The notes beneath the pieces are model-generated. The model was not told the DNA's origin. It did not search any database and was given only the letters and a program-made list of their open reading frames with translations. The position numbers were made by a program, and so were the translations under genes. DNA of 64,000 bases from Ephydatia muelleri (Eukaryota > Porifera > Demospongiae > Spongillida > Spongillidae): positions 1 to 64,000 of the forward strand of contig JABACO010000010.1 in assembly GCA_013339895.1 (NCBI GenBank), given 5' to 3'. This document shows, one piece after another, positions 1-8,625 of the stretch; position 1 is the stretch's first letter; every line of letters starts with the position of its first letter.

Positions 1-460
1 TGGCCCTGACAAATTAGTAGCAGCCAAAGCAGAATTCGCCTTATACAACACTGATTAGCAGCACCTCTAGTGCAACTATATTAAATTTTATGATATAATA
101 TTATTATTATTATTATTATTCAAGTTTTTCAATAAATACACTCATCAGTAGTAGGTTCAACACTCAAACCAGTATATCTTACATTACATTAATTACCAAA
201 TATGGTGATGTGAAGGTAAAAAAATTGTCATATAGGTTTATTAATGCATGATACATATAGGTAGGGGGTTCTCAATTATACACAAATCACTCCACAACAC
301 ACACCCCTTCCCGTCCCGTGGCCGTCCCAAACGAACGTTCCCTTCCCGTGGCCGTCGTCCCATGGGAACGTTCCCGTCCCACGTGAACACCCCCGTCCCA
401 TAGAGACCTGGTGCCATGGGGTGTGTGAAGGAGACCTGGTGCCATGCATGGGGTGTGTGG
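1..460. other. AT-rich leader and dispersed GGGACGG/GGAACGTTCCC repeat
   Basis: No gene is visible here. Positions 1-290 are AT-rich with a short ATT run near 105-120. Positions 298-400 hold alternating GTCCC and GGAACGTTCCC motifs. The same motif family recurs at about 17700-17846, immediately beside the right arm of the large inverted repeat, and at 54944-54992. A GACCTGGTGCCATGGGGTGTG unit at about 405-460 belongs to the repeat that forms the large palindrome at 59155-59545. The open frames on the minus strand here follow the repeats and are not genes. Confidence 0.6.
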
Positions 461-550
461 AAGTTTGTCCTCATTGCCAGCGATGGCTTGTGGAATGTAA
501 TGACCCCCAATGAAGTGGTGAGCTTTATTTGGAAATATGAGCACGACATG
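461..550 (+). pseudogene. PP2C phosphatase fragment (PPM1D-like)
   Basis: The + strand encodes KFVLIASDGLWNVMTPNEVV followed by a few more residues. SDGLWN is a hallmark of PP2C metal-dependent Ser/Thr phosphatases, and its Asp is a metal ligand. The wording is closest to the PPM1D branch. Only about 28 codons remain. Upstream sequence is the GGTGCCATGGGG repeat, and downstream the frame runs into non-coding DNA at about 600. A related fragment at 21254-21520 has lost 17 bp from exactly this segment, and another PPM1D-like piece is at 42211-42325. I read this as a dispersed exon remnant, though it could be one exon of a gene starting left of the window. Confidence 0.7.
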
Positions 551-931
551 GCACACAACAAAATCATAGTCAGTGCCCCCTACATACTTCACCACTCAAC
601 AATCGATCCATCACTCTAAATCACAATCACTCTTTTCCGCAGTTAATAAGTAACTGTGTGTGCATGTATACCCATACTCGTCAGTACTCTATATGCAAAT
701 CATCACATCTTATTACAGCTGGAGGCCCACCTCAATCCTAGGTCTGGGGACTGTCCACAGTTCAATATCCAATGTTGATTGCAAGCTTTGAACAACGCAG
801 TGGTTAAAGCTTGCTTTTCAGTGACTTTCCAACCTTACTTGCAACTATGCATACATCAAAGCGCACTACACACAAAACACTGCAAAAAAAATTAGTCTAG
901 ATACTCATGCTTTTGCTTCATTATTTGACAG

Positions 932-1224
932 CAGAGAAAGTTGCAGCAGCAACCCGTGTATTTGGCACAGCTGTGCAGAAGTCTCTTCACGCTGCAGGAT
1001 TGGCACCAGAGGCACTCAAAATAGTGCCGGTTGGCCGTGTATTGACCAATGTAGAAGGGAAGACCCTTTTTGAGTGCCTCAGGGACAACTCTCTGACAAA
1101 AGATGATAAAAAGGGTATCTGCAAGCAACTAAAGCATTTAGGGGAGGTGTTGACTAATGAAGGCCATGTTCATGGGGATTTGCATTCCAGTAATATCATT
1201 GTGGCTGCCAATAACAAATTATGT
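932..1224 (+). pseudogene. isolated protein-kinase-like exon (HGDLHSSN catalytic loop)
   Basis: Open from an acceptor-like TTTGACAG at 924-931 to a donor-like GTAAGC at 1225. The peptide includes VGRVLTNVEGKTLFECL and ends with HVHGDLHSSNIIVAANNKL. HGDLHxxN fits the kinase catalytic-loop pattern HxDxxxxN. The glycine loop, beta-3 lysine and DFG segment are not visible nearby. Positions after 1225 are repeat DNA and mini-exon family sequence. It is not a copy of the three large kinase-like genes in this window: its loop is HGDLHSSN, theirs HCDIRLEN. It is either an orphan exon or part of a gene broken by repeats. No product can be assigned beyond kinase-like. Confidence 0.55.
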
Positions 1225-1239
1225 GTAAGCCCCTCCTGT

Positions 1240-2176
1240 TCAGAATCAGGCACCCTTAGCTCGGCCCCCCACCCCCCCCCCCACTGTTTGTGGTGTCCTT
1301 GCTGGCCCCCGCCTAGCCCCATTTGAAGGAGCAGGAGGTAAGACGGAAAAAAAACTAATAAATCACCCTGAAATTACTCTCTTTCTGCATTAGATGCCCC
1401 CCGCCCAGCCCCAGAAGGAACAGGAGGTAAGACTGAAATGACTCATTTAACCATCTCTGCAGTTCAAGTTTCACACATAATCAAAATTTCATTTTCAAAC
1501 TCAATACCAATTTTAATTAAAAAAACCACAGGCACATGGTCTAGTCTAGAGGCAGCAGCTATGCATTCTCTGCCCTCCGTAGGACTTGCTACGTCCACCC
1601 CCATCAGGGGTCCTCATGGCTGGCTCGGCCCCCCACCTCCCCCCACCCCCCCTGTTTGTGGTGTCCTCGCTGGCCCCCGCCTAGCCCCAGTTGAAGGAGC
1701 AGGAGGTAAGACGGAAAAAAAACTAATAAATCAACCTGAAATTACTCTCTTTCTGCATTAGATGCCCCCCGCCCAGCCCCAGAAGGAACAGGAGGTAAGA
1801 CTGAAATGACTCATTTAACCATCTCTGCAGTTCAAGTTTCACACATAATCAAAATTTCATTTTCAAACTCAAATACCACACAATATACACACATCGTACA
1901 GCTGCAGTACCTCGTGAGGTCCCCCTTGCTGTTCGTGGTGTCCCTCCTGGTAAGAATGACAATTACACATCCGACACATCTGTCACTTCACCACTTCACT
2001 TTTTAGCTAATATCACACCAAGCAACATTATTCCGTGGGGGAGAAGGAAGCTGCAGCCTAACTCATATGTAGAGAAAAGTAGGTTAAAAATATGTTTGCA
2101 CTGGTACGATGAAAATCACCATTACTTCCCTTTAGGGCCATACAACAAAAAGAAAAAGATGGACGACCGGAAATAA
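1240..2176 (+). CDS. 3' part of a mini-exon gene (family member 1)
   Basis: Same family as the complete gene at 24488-28963. Exons with acceptor and donor intact, all phase 1: 1394-1426 (DAPRPAPEGTG), 1583-1705 (GLATSTPIRGPHGWLG..), 1762-1794 (a repeat of the first), 1908-1949 (VPREVPLAVRGVPP), and the terminal exon 2007-2176. The terminal exon encodes ITPSNII...LKICLHWYDENHHYFPLG and then a lysine-rich tail ending KKKKMDDRK and a stop. A further exon copy at about 1255-1337 has a good donor (GTAAGA) but no clear acceptor. The exon-intron block 1338-1426 is duplicated at 1706-1794. The 5' half of the gene is absent. The tail after GPYN differs from the complete gene. It may be expressed as part of a hybrid or be dead. 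Function unknown. Confidence 0.6.
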
Positions 2177-2464
2177 ACAGATTACCCGTCTATTTCTTCA
2201 TGTCTTTGTTTAGTCATGCATGTTCTTACACGGAGATAATCACTTGTAAAATAAAGGGTATATATAAAGTGGGACTTTGAAAATATTGCTAAGTGTACAC
2301 GCTCCAAAAAGAGGGACGAAAGGGGTTTAAAAAAAGGCTAAACATTACCCTAGTCAGGTCTATTGCCAGAGCCATCCTGGCAAGGGATCCTCTTCCTTCA
2401 TAACTCTGTGTGCATGAGTGTGTGTGCGTGTGCGTGTGTGTGTGTGTTGTTTGTACTTGTTTCA

Positions 2465-2725
2465 TAAGTTGCGACGGGAATGATCCATTGCGACGAGAAT
2501 GATCTATTGCGACGGGGATAATCCATTGCGACGGGAATGGTGCATTTTGCGACGGGAATGATCTATTGCGACAGGAATAATCCATTGCGACGGGAAGGGT
2601 GCATTGGGACGGGAATAAAAGTAATGCGACGGGAATGATCCTTTGCTACGGGAATGATCGTTTGCGACGGTAATGATCCATTGCGACAGGAATGATGTCT
2701 TGCAACGGGAATGAACCTTTGACTT
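2465..2725. repeat. GCGACGGG minisatellite cluster
   Basis: About twelve imperfect copies of a ~20 bp unit close to AATGATCTATTGCGACGGG, with internal variants such as GATCC for GATCT and TGCTACGGG. All copies here run in the same direction. The open frames over it, which read IIPVAIDHSRRN-type peptides, are translations of the repeat. Similar clusters occur at more than ten places in the window in either orientation, one of them inside an intron of the complete mini-exon gene. Confidence 0.9.
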
Positions 2726-2729
2726 CATT

Positions 2730-2885
2730 TGGACCTGGACAGTATTGGGGTGGACATAGAGGACCTGACAGTAGTGGGATGGACATAAAGGACCTGACAG
2801 TAGTTAGGTCGTAATAGAGAACGAGACAGTAGTTGTGTTGTCATAGAGGACCTGACAGTAGAGGAGTGGACAGGTGGACAAAGAG
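2730..2885. repeat. ~27 bp GACCTGACAGTAG tandem repeat
   Basis: Five or six degenerate copies of a unit containing GAGGACCTGACAGTAGT followed by GGATGGACATA. The block is repeated at 11985-12125 and, inverted, at 19135-19270. It always sits directly beside a GCGACGGG cluster, so the two are carried together as a composite. Confidence 0.75.
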
Positions 2886-3119
2886 GCTGACAGCAGATGG
2901 TTGTCTCTGTTTCTTCGAAATTTTCTTTTTTTGACATCTTGACGTACAAAAATGGGAAAAGTTGAGTGCTAGTTTTTACTCAGGATGGCCACTAAGAACC
3001 ACTCTTAATTCATATTCCTGTCCCAATCATATATAAAAGTCCCACCGCCTCTTTTCATCCCAATGACATTGTCCTATCCTATCACTTTCATCCCTCCCCT
3101 CACCGTTGCATTACTTTTA

Positions 3120-3310
3120 TTCCCGTCCGGTCGCAATGCGACGGAAATGATCTTTTGCGACGGGAATAATCGATTGCAACGGCAATGACCCTTTGCGATG
3201 GGAATGATCTATTGCGACGGGAATAATTCATTGCGACGGGCAGAGTGCATTGCAACGGGAATAATCGCTTGCGACGGGAATGACTCTTTGCGACGGGAAT
3301 GATGAATGGG
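3120..3310. repeat. GCGACGGG minisatellite cluster
   Basis: Nine copies of the ~20 bp AATGATCTATTGCGACGGG-type unit, adjoining the C2H2-like segment at 3320. The same join of cluster to C2H2-like segment is found at 11170-11345, 12545-12680 and, inverted, at 18690-18850, so this is one composite repeat. Confidence 0.88.
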
Positions 3311-3319
3311 AATGATGGT

Positions 3320-3450
3320 ACACAGGAGAAGAATTTTGAGTGTTCTGAATGTGGGAAGGTTTTTGGACAAAGGGGATACCTGTGTCGGATGTGTAATTGT
3401 CATTTTTACCAGCAGGGACACCAGGTGGGGGCCGAGCTAAGGGGGCCAAC
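3320..3450. other. composite repeat: C2H2 half-finger joined to antisense mini-exon
   Basis: Plus strand 3320-3382 encodes TQEKNFECSECGKVFGQRGY and then Leu. This matches a zinc-finger linker plus the CxxC half of a C2H2 finger. The His half is missing because the sequence changes at about 3383 into the reverse complement of a mini-exon family exon (minus strand ..PLARPPPGVPAG, donor GTAAAAATGAC). Further copies of the same fusion are at 11340-11480, 12675-12815 and, inverted, at 7340-7470 and 18530-18690. The zinc-finger likeness could be chance, but the linker match is good. It is not a functional finger. Confidence 0.5.
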
Positions 3451-3935
3451 TGTGTGTGTGTGTGTGTGTGTGTCACCAATACACAGGATCTAGATCTCGT
3501 CACAATTATGCTATGTGTGTGTACATGTGCATGTGTGTGTACACATGTGTGTACATGTACATGTGTGTACTGTTACTGTGTGTTTGTGTGCGATGGGTGT
3601 GCAGGTCCATCCAACAAGAAATTGGTCTATTTTTGGAGGTTTCAGAACCAGTAAAAGTTCCTACTAACTTCTGGAACAAGAATACAAGGCTGTGTACTTG
3701 ACGAATTTGACTGCCCATGGCTGACAATGGTGGACTTCTTCTCATCGCTGTCTGTGCAGTGGTCCACAAGTGCGCTAGATGATTCCAGCAGCTACATCCA
3801 TCAACAAACTTATTTAACTATGTATTGTAACGAGATGTAATTCTGAAGAATAATTTTTTTAAACCCATGATTTCAATTATTCATACATTATGATTTTCAT
3901 TACGCCAGTGACTGATTTACCCACGAGAAAAGCAG

Positions 3936-4040
3936 CCAATTCACGTGCGCTCTACACTTCTGAAATCACGCTACCCGAAGTACGAAGGTCTAATCACAAC
4001 CGACAAAAACCGTAACGGTTGTCAAAAGTTGGCCGTGTAA
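3936..4040 (+). promoter_or_regulatory. probable promoter and 5' UTR of the Bcl-2 family gene
   Basis: Upstream of the start codon lie a CCAAT pentamer at 3936-3940 and a CACGTG E-box at 3942-3947. No TATA box is apparent. An upstream AUG at 4041 opens a 20-codon reading frame that overlaps the main start in another frame and would be expected to reduce translation from 4055. The whole block is conserved in the inverted copy (about 17965-18075). Assignment as promoter is inference from position and motifs. Confidence 0.4.
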
Positions 4041-4054
4041 ATGGACATGAAAAA

Positions 4055-5158
4055 ATGGCAGGAGAGTCTATCCGCTTCACAGACAACAGAACTACAGCCG
4101 TAACCAAACTGGCGTTTTACAATCTTCTCAAAGAAGAAGGTGTGGAGTCGCCGAGCCTAACGGAGTACTTTAGAGCGGATACCGCTTTTGAATCAGATAA
4201 AGACCAACGTTTTGTTTACGACGTGGCGGAAAAGTTGCAACGGAGTGTGGTTCTTATGGGCAAAGTTAAGCGCGAAGGGTCCATCTGCTTCAACATTCAA
4301 GACTTCCACGAGCGGGAGTGGGACATACATCACGGCAACGTCTATAGGGAATTCACGACAATTGTTACAACCGCTTTTGAAGACGACGTTTTCAACTTCG
4401 GACGGTTCATCAGTTTCTTCTGCATATCTGTTAGTTTCGCCATGTACGTGTTTCTCAAAGGGATGGAAGACGCCGTGACCAGCATCCATGCCTGGACTGA
4501 TCAAGCGATCGAGAACAACCTTGGCCGCTACTTCGTGAGGGATGGTGGATGGGTGAGTTTCTTCCTCCTGCTTTTCTTTTCTTGTTCTGTAATTTTAACG
4601 TGGAGTGTGATGGCTGCTTTTGGTTGTGTGTGTGTGGGGGGGGGGGGGGGGGGGGGGGGGAATTCAAGAAGCGTGCTCATCAAAATGAATTCGTTTAGTA
4701 GATACCTCACAATCTCCTCTGATCTGTCCATCTGTCACCAAGTAAGAAACCACCATACACTGCAAGTACTAGCACTATGGTTGGTTATACACACTAAAAA
4801 ACCATGTATAACTTTGGTATAAGCGCACATAATTTGATTATGTGCGCTTATACCAAAGTTATATATGGTGTATAAGCATAGTCTACTTGCAGTGATAGTG
4901 CCAGGGTGTAGGTGTCAGTGAGATGTGTGTAGTGTGAATTCAAACTCAATTTTGTTTCCCTGTTAGGGTGGCTTTAGTGAGTATGCTGATCGGCTAGTAA
5001 CACGCTTAAAGAAAGATGTCTACCCCCAAGAGAGCCTGTTGGAACGGCAGGTGACTGGCATGGGGACATCATCTGTTTTTCCACTGACTGCAGCAGGGAT
5101 CATTGGAGCTGCTGTCTTGGCAGCCTATGCCTATGTGATGAAGAATGCATTCTCTTGA
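4055..5158 (+). CDS. Bcl-2 family apoptosis regulator, two exons
   Basis: Exons 4055-4552 and 4967-5158 (donor GTGAGT, acceptor TGTTAG, phase 0) give 229 residues, a usual size for multi-domain Bcl-2 proteins. BH1 lies at about 108-122 (FEDDVFNFGRFISFF; NFGR replaces the common NWGR). BH2 is split by the intron at about 147-172 (W..., RDGGW|GGFSEY). A hydrophobic C-terminal anchor at about 203-223 ends just before a short KNAFS tail, fitting mitochondrial outer-membrane or ER insertion. A BH3 is not obvious; VAEKLQRS at about 57-64 is a weak candidate. The intron after the BH2 Gly-Gly-Trp is at the position typical of Bcl-2 genes. The start at 4055 has a strong context (AAAAATGG). AATAAA signals follow at 5337-5346. 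Whether it promotes or blocks apoptosis cannot be told from sequence. The 5' 104 nt are duplicated at 17848-17951. Confidence 0.93.
4755..4915. mobile_element. fold-back MITE-like element in the Bcl-2 intron
   Basis: Core perfect inverted repeat with 27 bp arms at 4807-4833 and 4837-4863 separated by TTG. The arms continue imperfectly outward: ACTGCAAGTACTAGCACTAT near 4759 pairs with ATAGTGCC-type and CTACTTGCAGT sequence near 4885-4910. Overall size is ~160 bp with no coding capacity, typical of a small non-autonomous inverted-repeat element. Target-site duplication not identified. A nearby G-run at 4636-4660 is also intronic. Confidence 0.7.
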
Positions 5159-5336
5159 CGTTTGCTGCTTTTTCTTTTTTTTTGATGACCGCATTGCCCC
5201 AATGTTATTAGGGTTATCATGGGGCACAATCATTATATTTATTCAGCCTGATTATATTATTTTCATAAAAGATTGCGAGGGGAGTGGAGGGAGGTATTTA
5301 GGACTTTATTAGAGAGAGAGAGGTTCTTTTCATGGA

Positions 5337-5346
5337 AATAAATAAA
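5337..5346 (+). promoter_or_regulatory. polyadenylation signals downstream of the Bcl-2 gene
   Basis: Two overlapping AATAAA hexamers at 5337-5342 and 5341-5346, about 180 nt after the stop codon and on the coding strand. Position and motif fit a 3' end signal; the cleavage site is not visible. Confidence 0.55.
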
Positions 5347-6270
5347 CGATATGATGAATAAATAAGTAATCACATTCATGAATAGATACTGATCTGTGGA
5401 GATAACAAGATTTGTGAAAGTACTGAGTTGGTTTCTTTACACATTATAATCACTTACAATACTACGGAATATTTCAATGAGCATCTATATTGACGTAAGT
5501 AGATATCGTGAGTATAAGACTAACTTGAAGTTTTTTCAGTTTGTTTGATCATATACTATAGGTATATATGGAGTGTACTCACGATATAGCCATAATTGTC
5601 ATCTTCATCCGCAAAATGTACCCTTTTGACGTGAACACAACTCATCAAACAAACTGTTTATGGCACCTAATGCTTACCTTTTTAGGAGGAGAAGGTGTCT
5701 AATAATAACATCATAAGGGTCAGAACACAACAATATTTGACTCAGTACAAAAATCATACCAAAACTCTGAATGCACCATATAGTTGTCAGCCCCAGATTA
5801 AAAAATTGATGCAGGTACTGTCGGTTTGGAGCAATGGGAGGGGGGCGGGGCGGTCCCCCCCCCCCCCCCCCCCCCCCCATGGCCTGGCAGCAATTGCCGC
5901 TTTTGCCTCTGACGTCACACATGAATTAAGTAGGTCAACTTTGTAACGTAAAGGTGGCCATACACTAGGCAACATTTCGGCGCGCAGCATGTTGCGTGCA
6001 ACATGTTGCACGCAACAATACCATGCAGAACTAGGCAACATTTTCCGAAGGTTGCCATTGGCAATTTAGTGGTATTCATTATGGCGTAAGCTGATGTCGT
6101 TCGTGCTGCTGTATTTGTAATAGCATAGAAGAAACAAAGGGAAAGGTCGACGTGGGTAAAGAAGTGGCTGCTTAGTCGTGGAGCGCATGGAGCATGTGAA
6201 CATCTTTTACAAGAGCTGAACTAATCACAATGGTCTAGTTACTAAATTAAAAATTACTTTCATCTTATGA
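5347..6270. other. intergenic region with a poly-C tract and a 28 bp palindrome
   Basis: No gene recognised. A ~22 bp C-run lies at about 5856-5878. A perfect 28 bp palindrome (TGTTGCGTGCAACA and its complement) spans 5990-6017, just inside GGTGGCCATACACTAGGCAA at 5953-5972, which looks like the end of a small DNA transposon. The frames over the C-run are compositional. Confidence 0.5.
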
Positions 6271-6275
6271 CTCAC

Positions 6276-6625
6276 TTGGCATTCAGTTATACTGGCTTCC
6301 TCTCCAGGGGGTGGAGCCAGTTCTCTTACTTGGCTTAGAAGCTGGGGGAGTGAATAAGGAAAGTCAGGAGGGCAAGATCCAAAAATAGTGTCGTCTGCCT
6401 TGGGGTGGGAGGTCAGTCGGCCCAGCTTCTCTACCATGGCATCAAACAGGCTCTGGTAACTTTTCAATAGCTCACCTTCCCTAACCGCACAACACATCAT
6501 TCAACCCATGAAAGTGAAAGTAATTTTTAATTTCAGTGCACAACCTCTTCAATCTGAGCTCCAGCTGGTGTAGATGGCTCTGACTGATAGCATATGGCCA
6601 GCTGATGGGCCTCCACACTCTCGTT
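6276..6625 (-). CDS. two predicted coding exons of an unrecognised gene
   Basis: On the minus strand, exon 6625-6545 is preceded by ACTGTTAG and followed by GTTGTG (weak donor). Exon 6480-6276 is preceded by GTGCGGTTAG and followed by a consensus GTGAGT. Joining them (64 bp intron, phase 2) gives a continuous frame reading HQLELRLKREGELLKSYQSL, then FDAMVEKLGRLT and a Pro-rich stretch ending GEEASITECQ. The junction region has heptad-like Leu spacing, suggesting a coiled coil. No family recognised and no other exons found; the CA microsatellite lies just upstream. It may be a remnant of an old gene. Confidence rests on the open frame and splice signals only. Confidence 0.4.
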
Positions 6626-6656
6626 CTAACAGTAAATATAATTAACTACCAGCAGG

Positions 6657-6764
<108 letters not shown>

Positions 6765-6879
6765 TTGTTCGTACCCTTGACTCTGCATGTGGTTTTGTCT
6801 GTGTAAGTTAGTTGAAAATGTAATAGTCCCATAGAAATGGCATAATGTGATGCTGGATGATATATCAACCAACTTTCGT

Positions 6880-8064
6880 GTCTGTGTTATCATATTCATA
6901 GACCGGCGTTCCTAGGCCTGCCCAGGCAAGCCTTTTCCTGCCCAGACATAGTCAGGGAATAATCCGTTGGGACGGGAATGATACTTACACGGAGATAGTC
7001 CTTCATCTTTGGTCCCCTGCCCTTCATCCCCCCGCCCTTTATACCTAGTCCCCTGTCCTACATCACGCGCAATACCCATGATCTGAGGCCATGACCTTCT
7101 CGTTCACTTCAAAAGAATTCATGTACATATTACGCTATTGGATATACCTCCTAACACATTGTATCTTTCAGCAGAGAGTTTCTGTCTGTACACAAACCAT
7201 TGGTGCACCACTTCAAAGCCGAGCCTGTACACGTAAACACAAGACACAACAGTTATCACATCGCTTACGTACCAAGTTTCTCATAGCATAATTGTGACGA
7301 GATCTAGATCCTGTGTATTGGTGACACACACACACACACACACAGTTGGCCCCCTTAGCTCGGCCCCCACCTGGTGTCCCTGCTGGTAAAAATGACAATT
7401 ACACATCCGACACAGGTATCCCCTTTGTCCAAAAACCTTCCCACATTCAGAACACTCAGATTTTGACAGGAATGAAGTAATGCAACGGGAATGATACTCT
7501 GCCACGGGAATTATCCATTGCGACGGGAATTACCAGTTGCGACAAGAAAAAAGTAATGCGACGGGAATGATCCTTTGCAACGGGAATAATAAAGTAATGG
7601 TCTATTGCGACGGGAATGAAGTAATGCGACGGGAATGATACGTTGCGACGGGAATGATCATTGCGACGGGAATAAAGTAATGCGACGGGAATTAAGTAAT
7701 GCGACCGAAACGATCTATTGCGACGGGTTTAAAGTTCCTGTTCCTGATTCCTGGTTACTCTGTTCAGTCTTCATGTAGGGGACATCAGGGGCACTGACTA
7801 TGTAGGGGACATCAGGGGCACTGACTATGTAGGAGGCACTGACTATGTTGGGGGTATTGACTATGTAGGGGACATCAGGGGCACTGACGCACTATGTTGG
7901 GGACATCAGGGGCACTGGCTATGGGTGCACTGACTTTGTAGAACTAATCACTGTTTGATGCTTTCTGCAGTTGCAATTAAGTGATCGCAAATATCATTCA
8001 AAACGTGATCTCACGTGACTCTTGTAAGCCAATAAAAACGTGATCTCTGATCTTTAGAACAGCA
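6880..8064. other. repeat patchwork between the CA tract and kinase module 1
   Basis: No gene. 6885-6990 is a GC-rich block around GGCCTGCCCAGGCAAGCC that recurs inverted at 56765-56895. 7290-7470 is an inverted copy of part of the large repeat arm (GT/CA tract, mini-exon antisense, truncated C2H2-like piece). 7440-7735 is a GCGACGGG minisatellite cluster. 7775-7930 is a ~27 bp tandem repeat (GTAGGGGACATCAGGGGCAC) of about five copies; short copies are at 12440-12525 and 21705-21790. Confidence 0.7.
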
Positions 8065-8625
8065 GGTGAGATAGATAAGGATTGCGGTAATGTTTGCACG
8101 TATAAGTGGTGTTTAGACAAGTATGGAGATATGCCCCCTAGCGTACGAGAAGCTACATACTGTACGCTATTGGCCAAAGAGGTTTACGAACGTACTGTAG
8201 AACGTACTGTACTGCACTAGCTCTGCTGACGCTGGCTAATCTCCTCCCATTAAACAATATCAGTACAGTGTGTATGTGTGTGGGTTTTGGAGCATTCAAC
8301 ATTCAGCGCAACGGTGAAGCTTTGTCTAGAACCACATACATGTAAAAATAGGTGATGATAGCGTGTGAGGATGTTTGGGGGTGGAAGCTGGTAGAGGAAA
8401 TGTAGTGTGATAGTCTACAGCAAGCGTTCTCAATAGACCCTTAAAAAAACCCCTTTGTCTCCTGAATACTAATTCCTTAACTGAACTTCCTTTGTCAGTT
8501 TATGCCGGGTTGAAAGAGAATTAATCTCCTTCCTCTTTTCTCACTGTAGAGGTTGCTGGCTGTTCCTGTTTAGTGACTACTGGTATATTCTGTTATTATT
8601 GTTGCAGCTTGTGATACCATTCCTA

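Larger units (their letters stand above)
1363..4161. repeat. left arm of a 2.8 kb inverted repeat
   Basis: This segment reappears in reverse complement at 17848-20633 with very high identity, differing mainly in repeat lengths and scattered substitutions. The shared sequence begins at ATCACCCTGAAATT (1363) and stops inside exon 1 of the Bcl-2 gene, at GAGTCGCCGAGCC (about 4161). The arm carries, in order, the 3' end of a mini-exon gene, GCGACGGG minisatellite clusters, a C2H2-like half finger, a GT microsatellite (3451-3473), and the Bcl-2 promoter and start. The spacer between arms is 13.7 kb. Confidence 0.93.

Noticed and set aside
2289..2728. Frames reading IIPVAIDHSRRN-type repeats
   Set aside because: The GCGACGGG minisatellite lacks stops in several frames; the same peptides appear wherever the repeat occurs, in both orientations.
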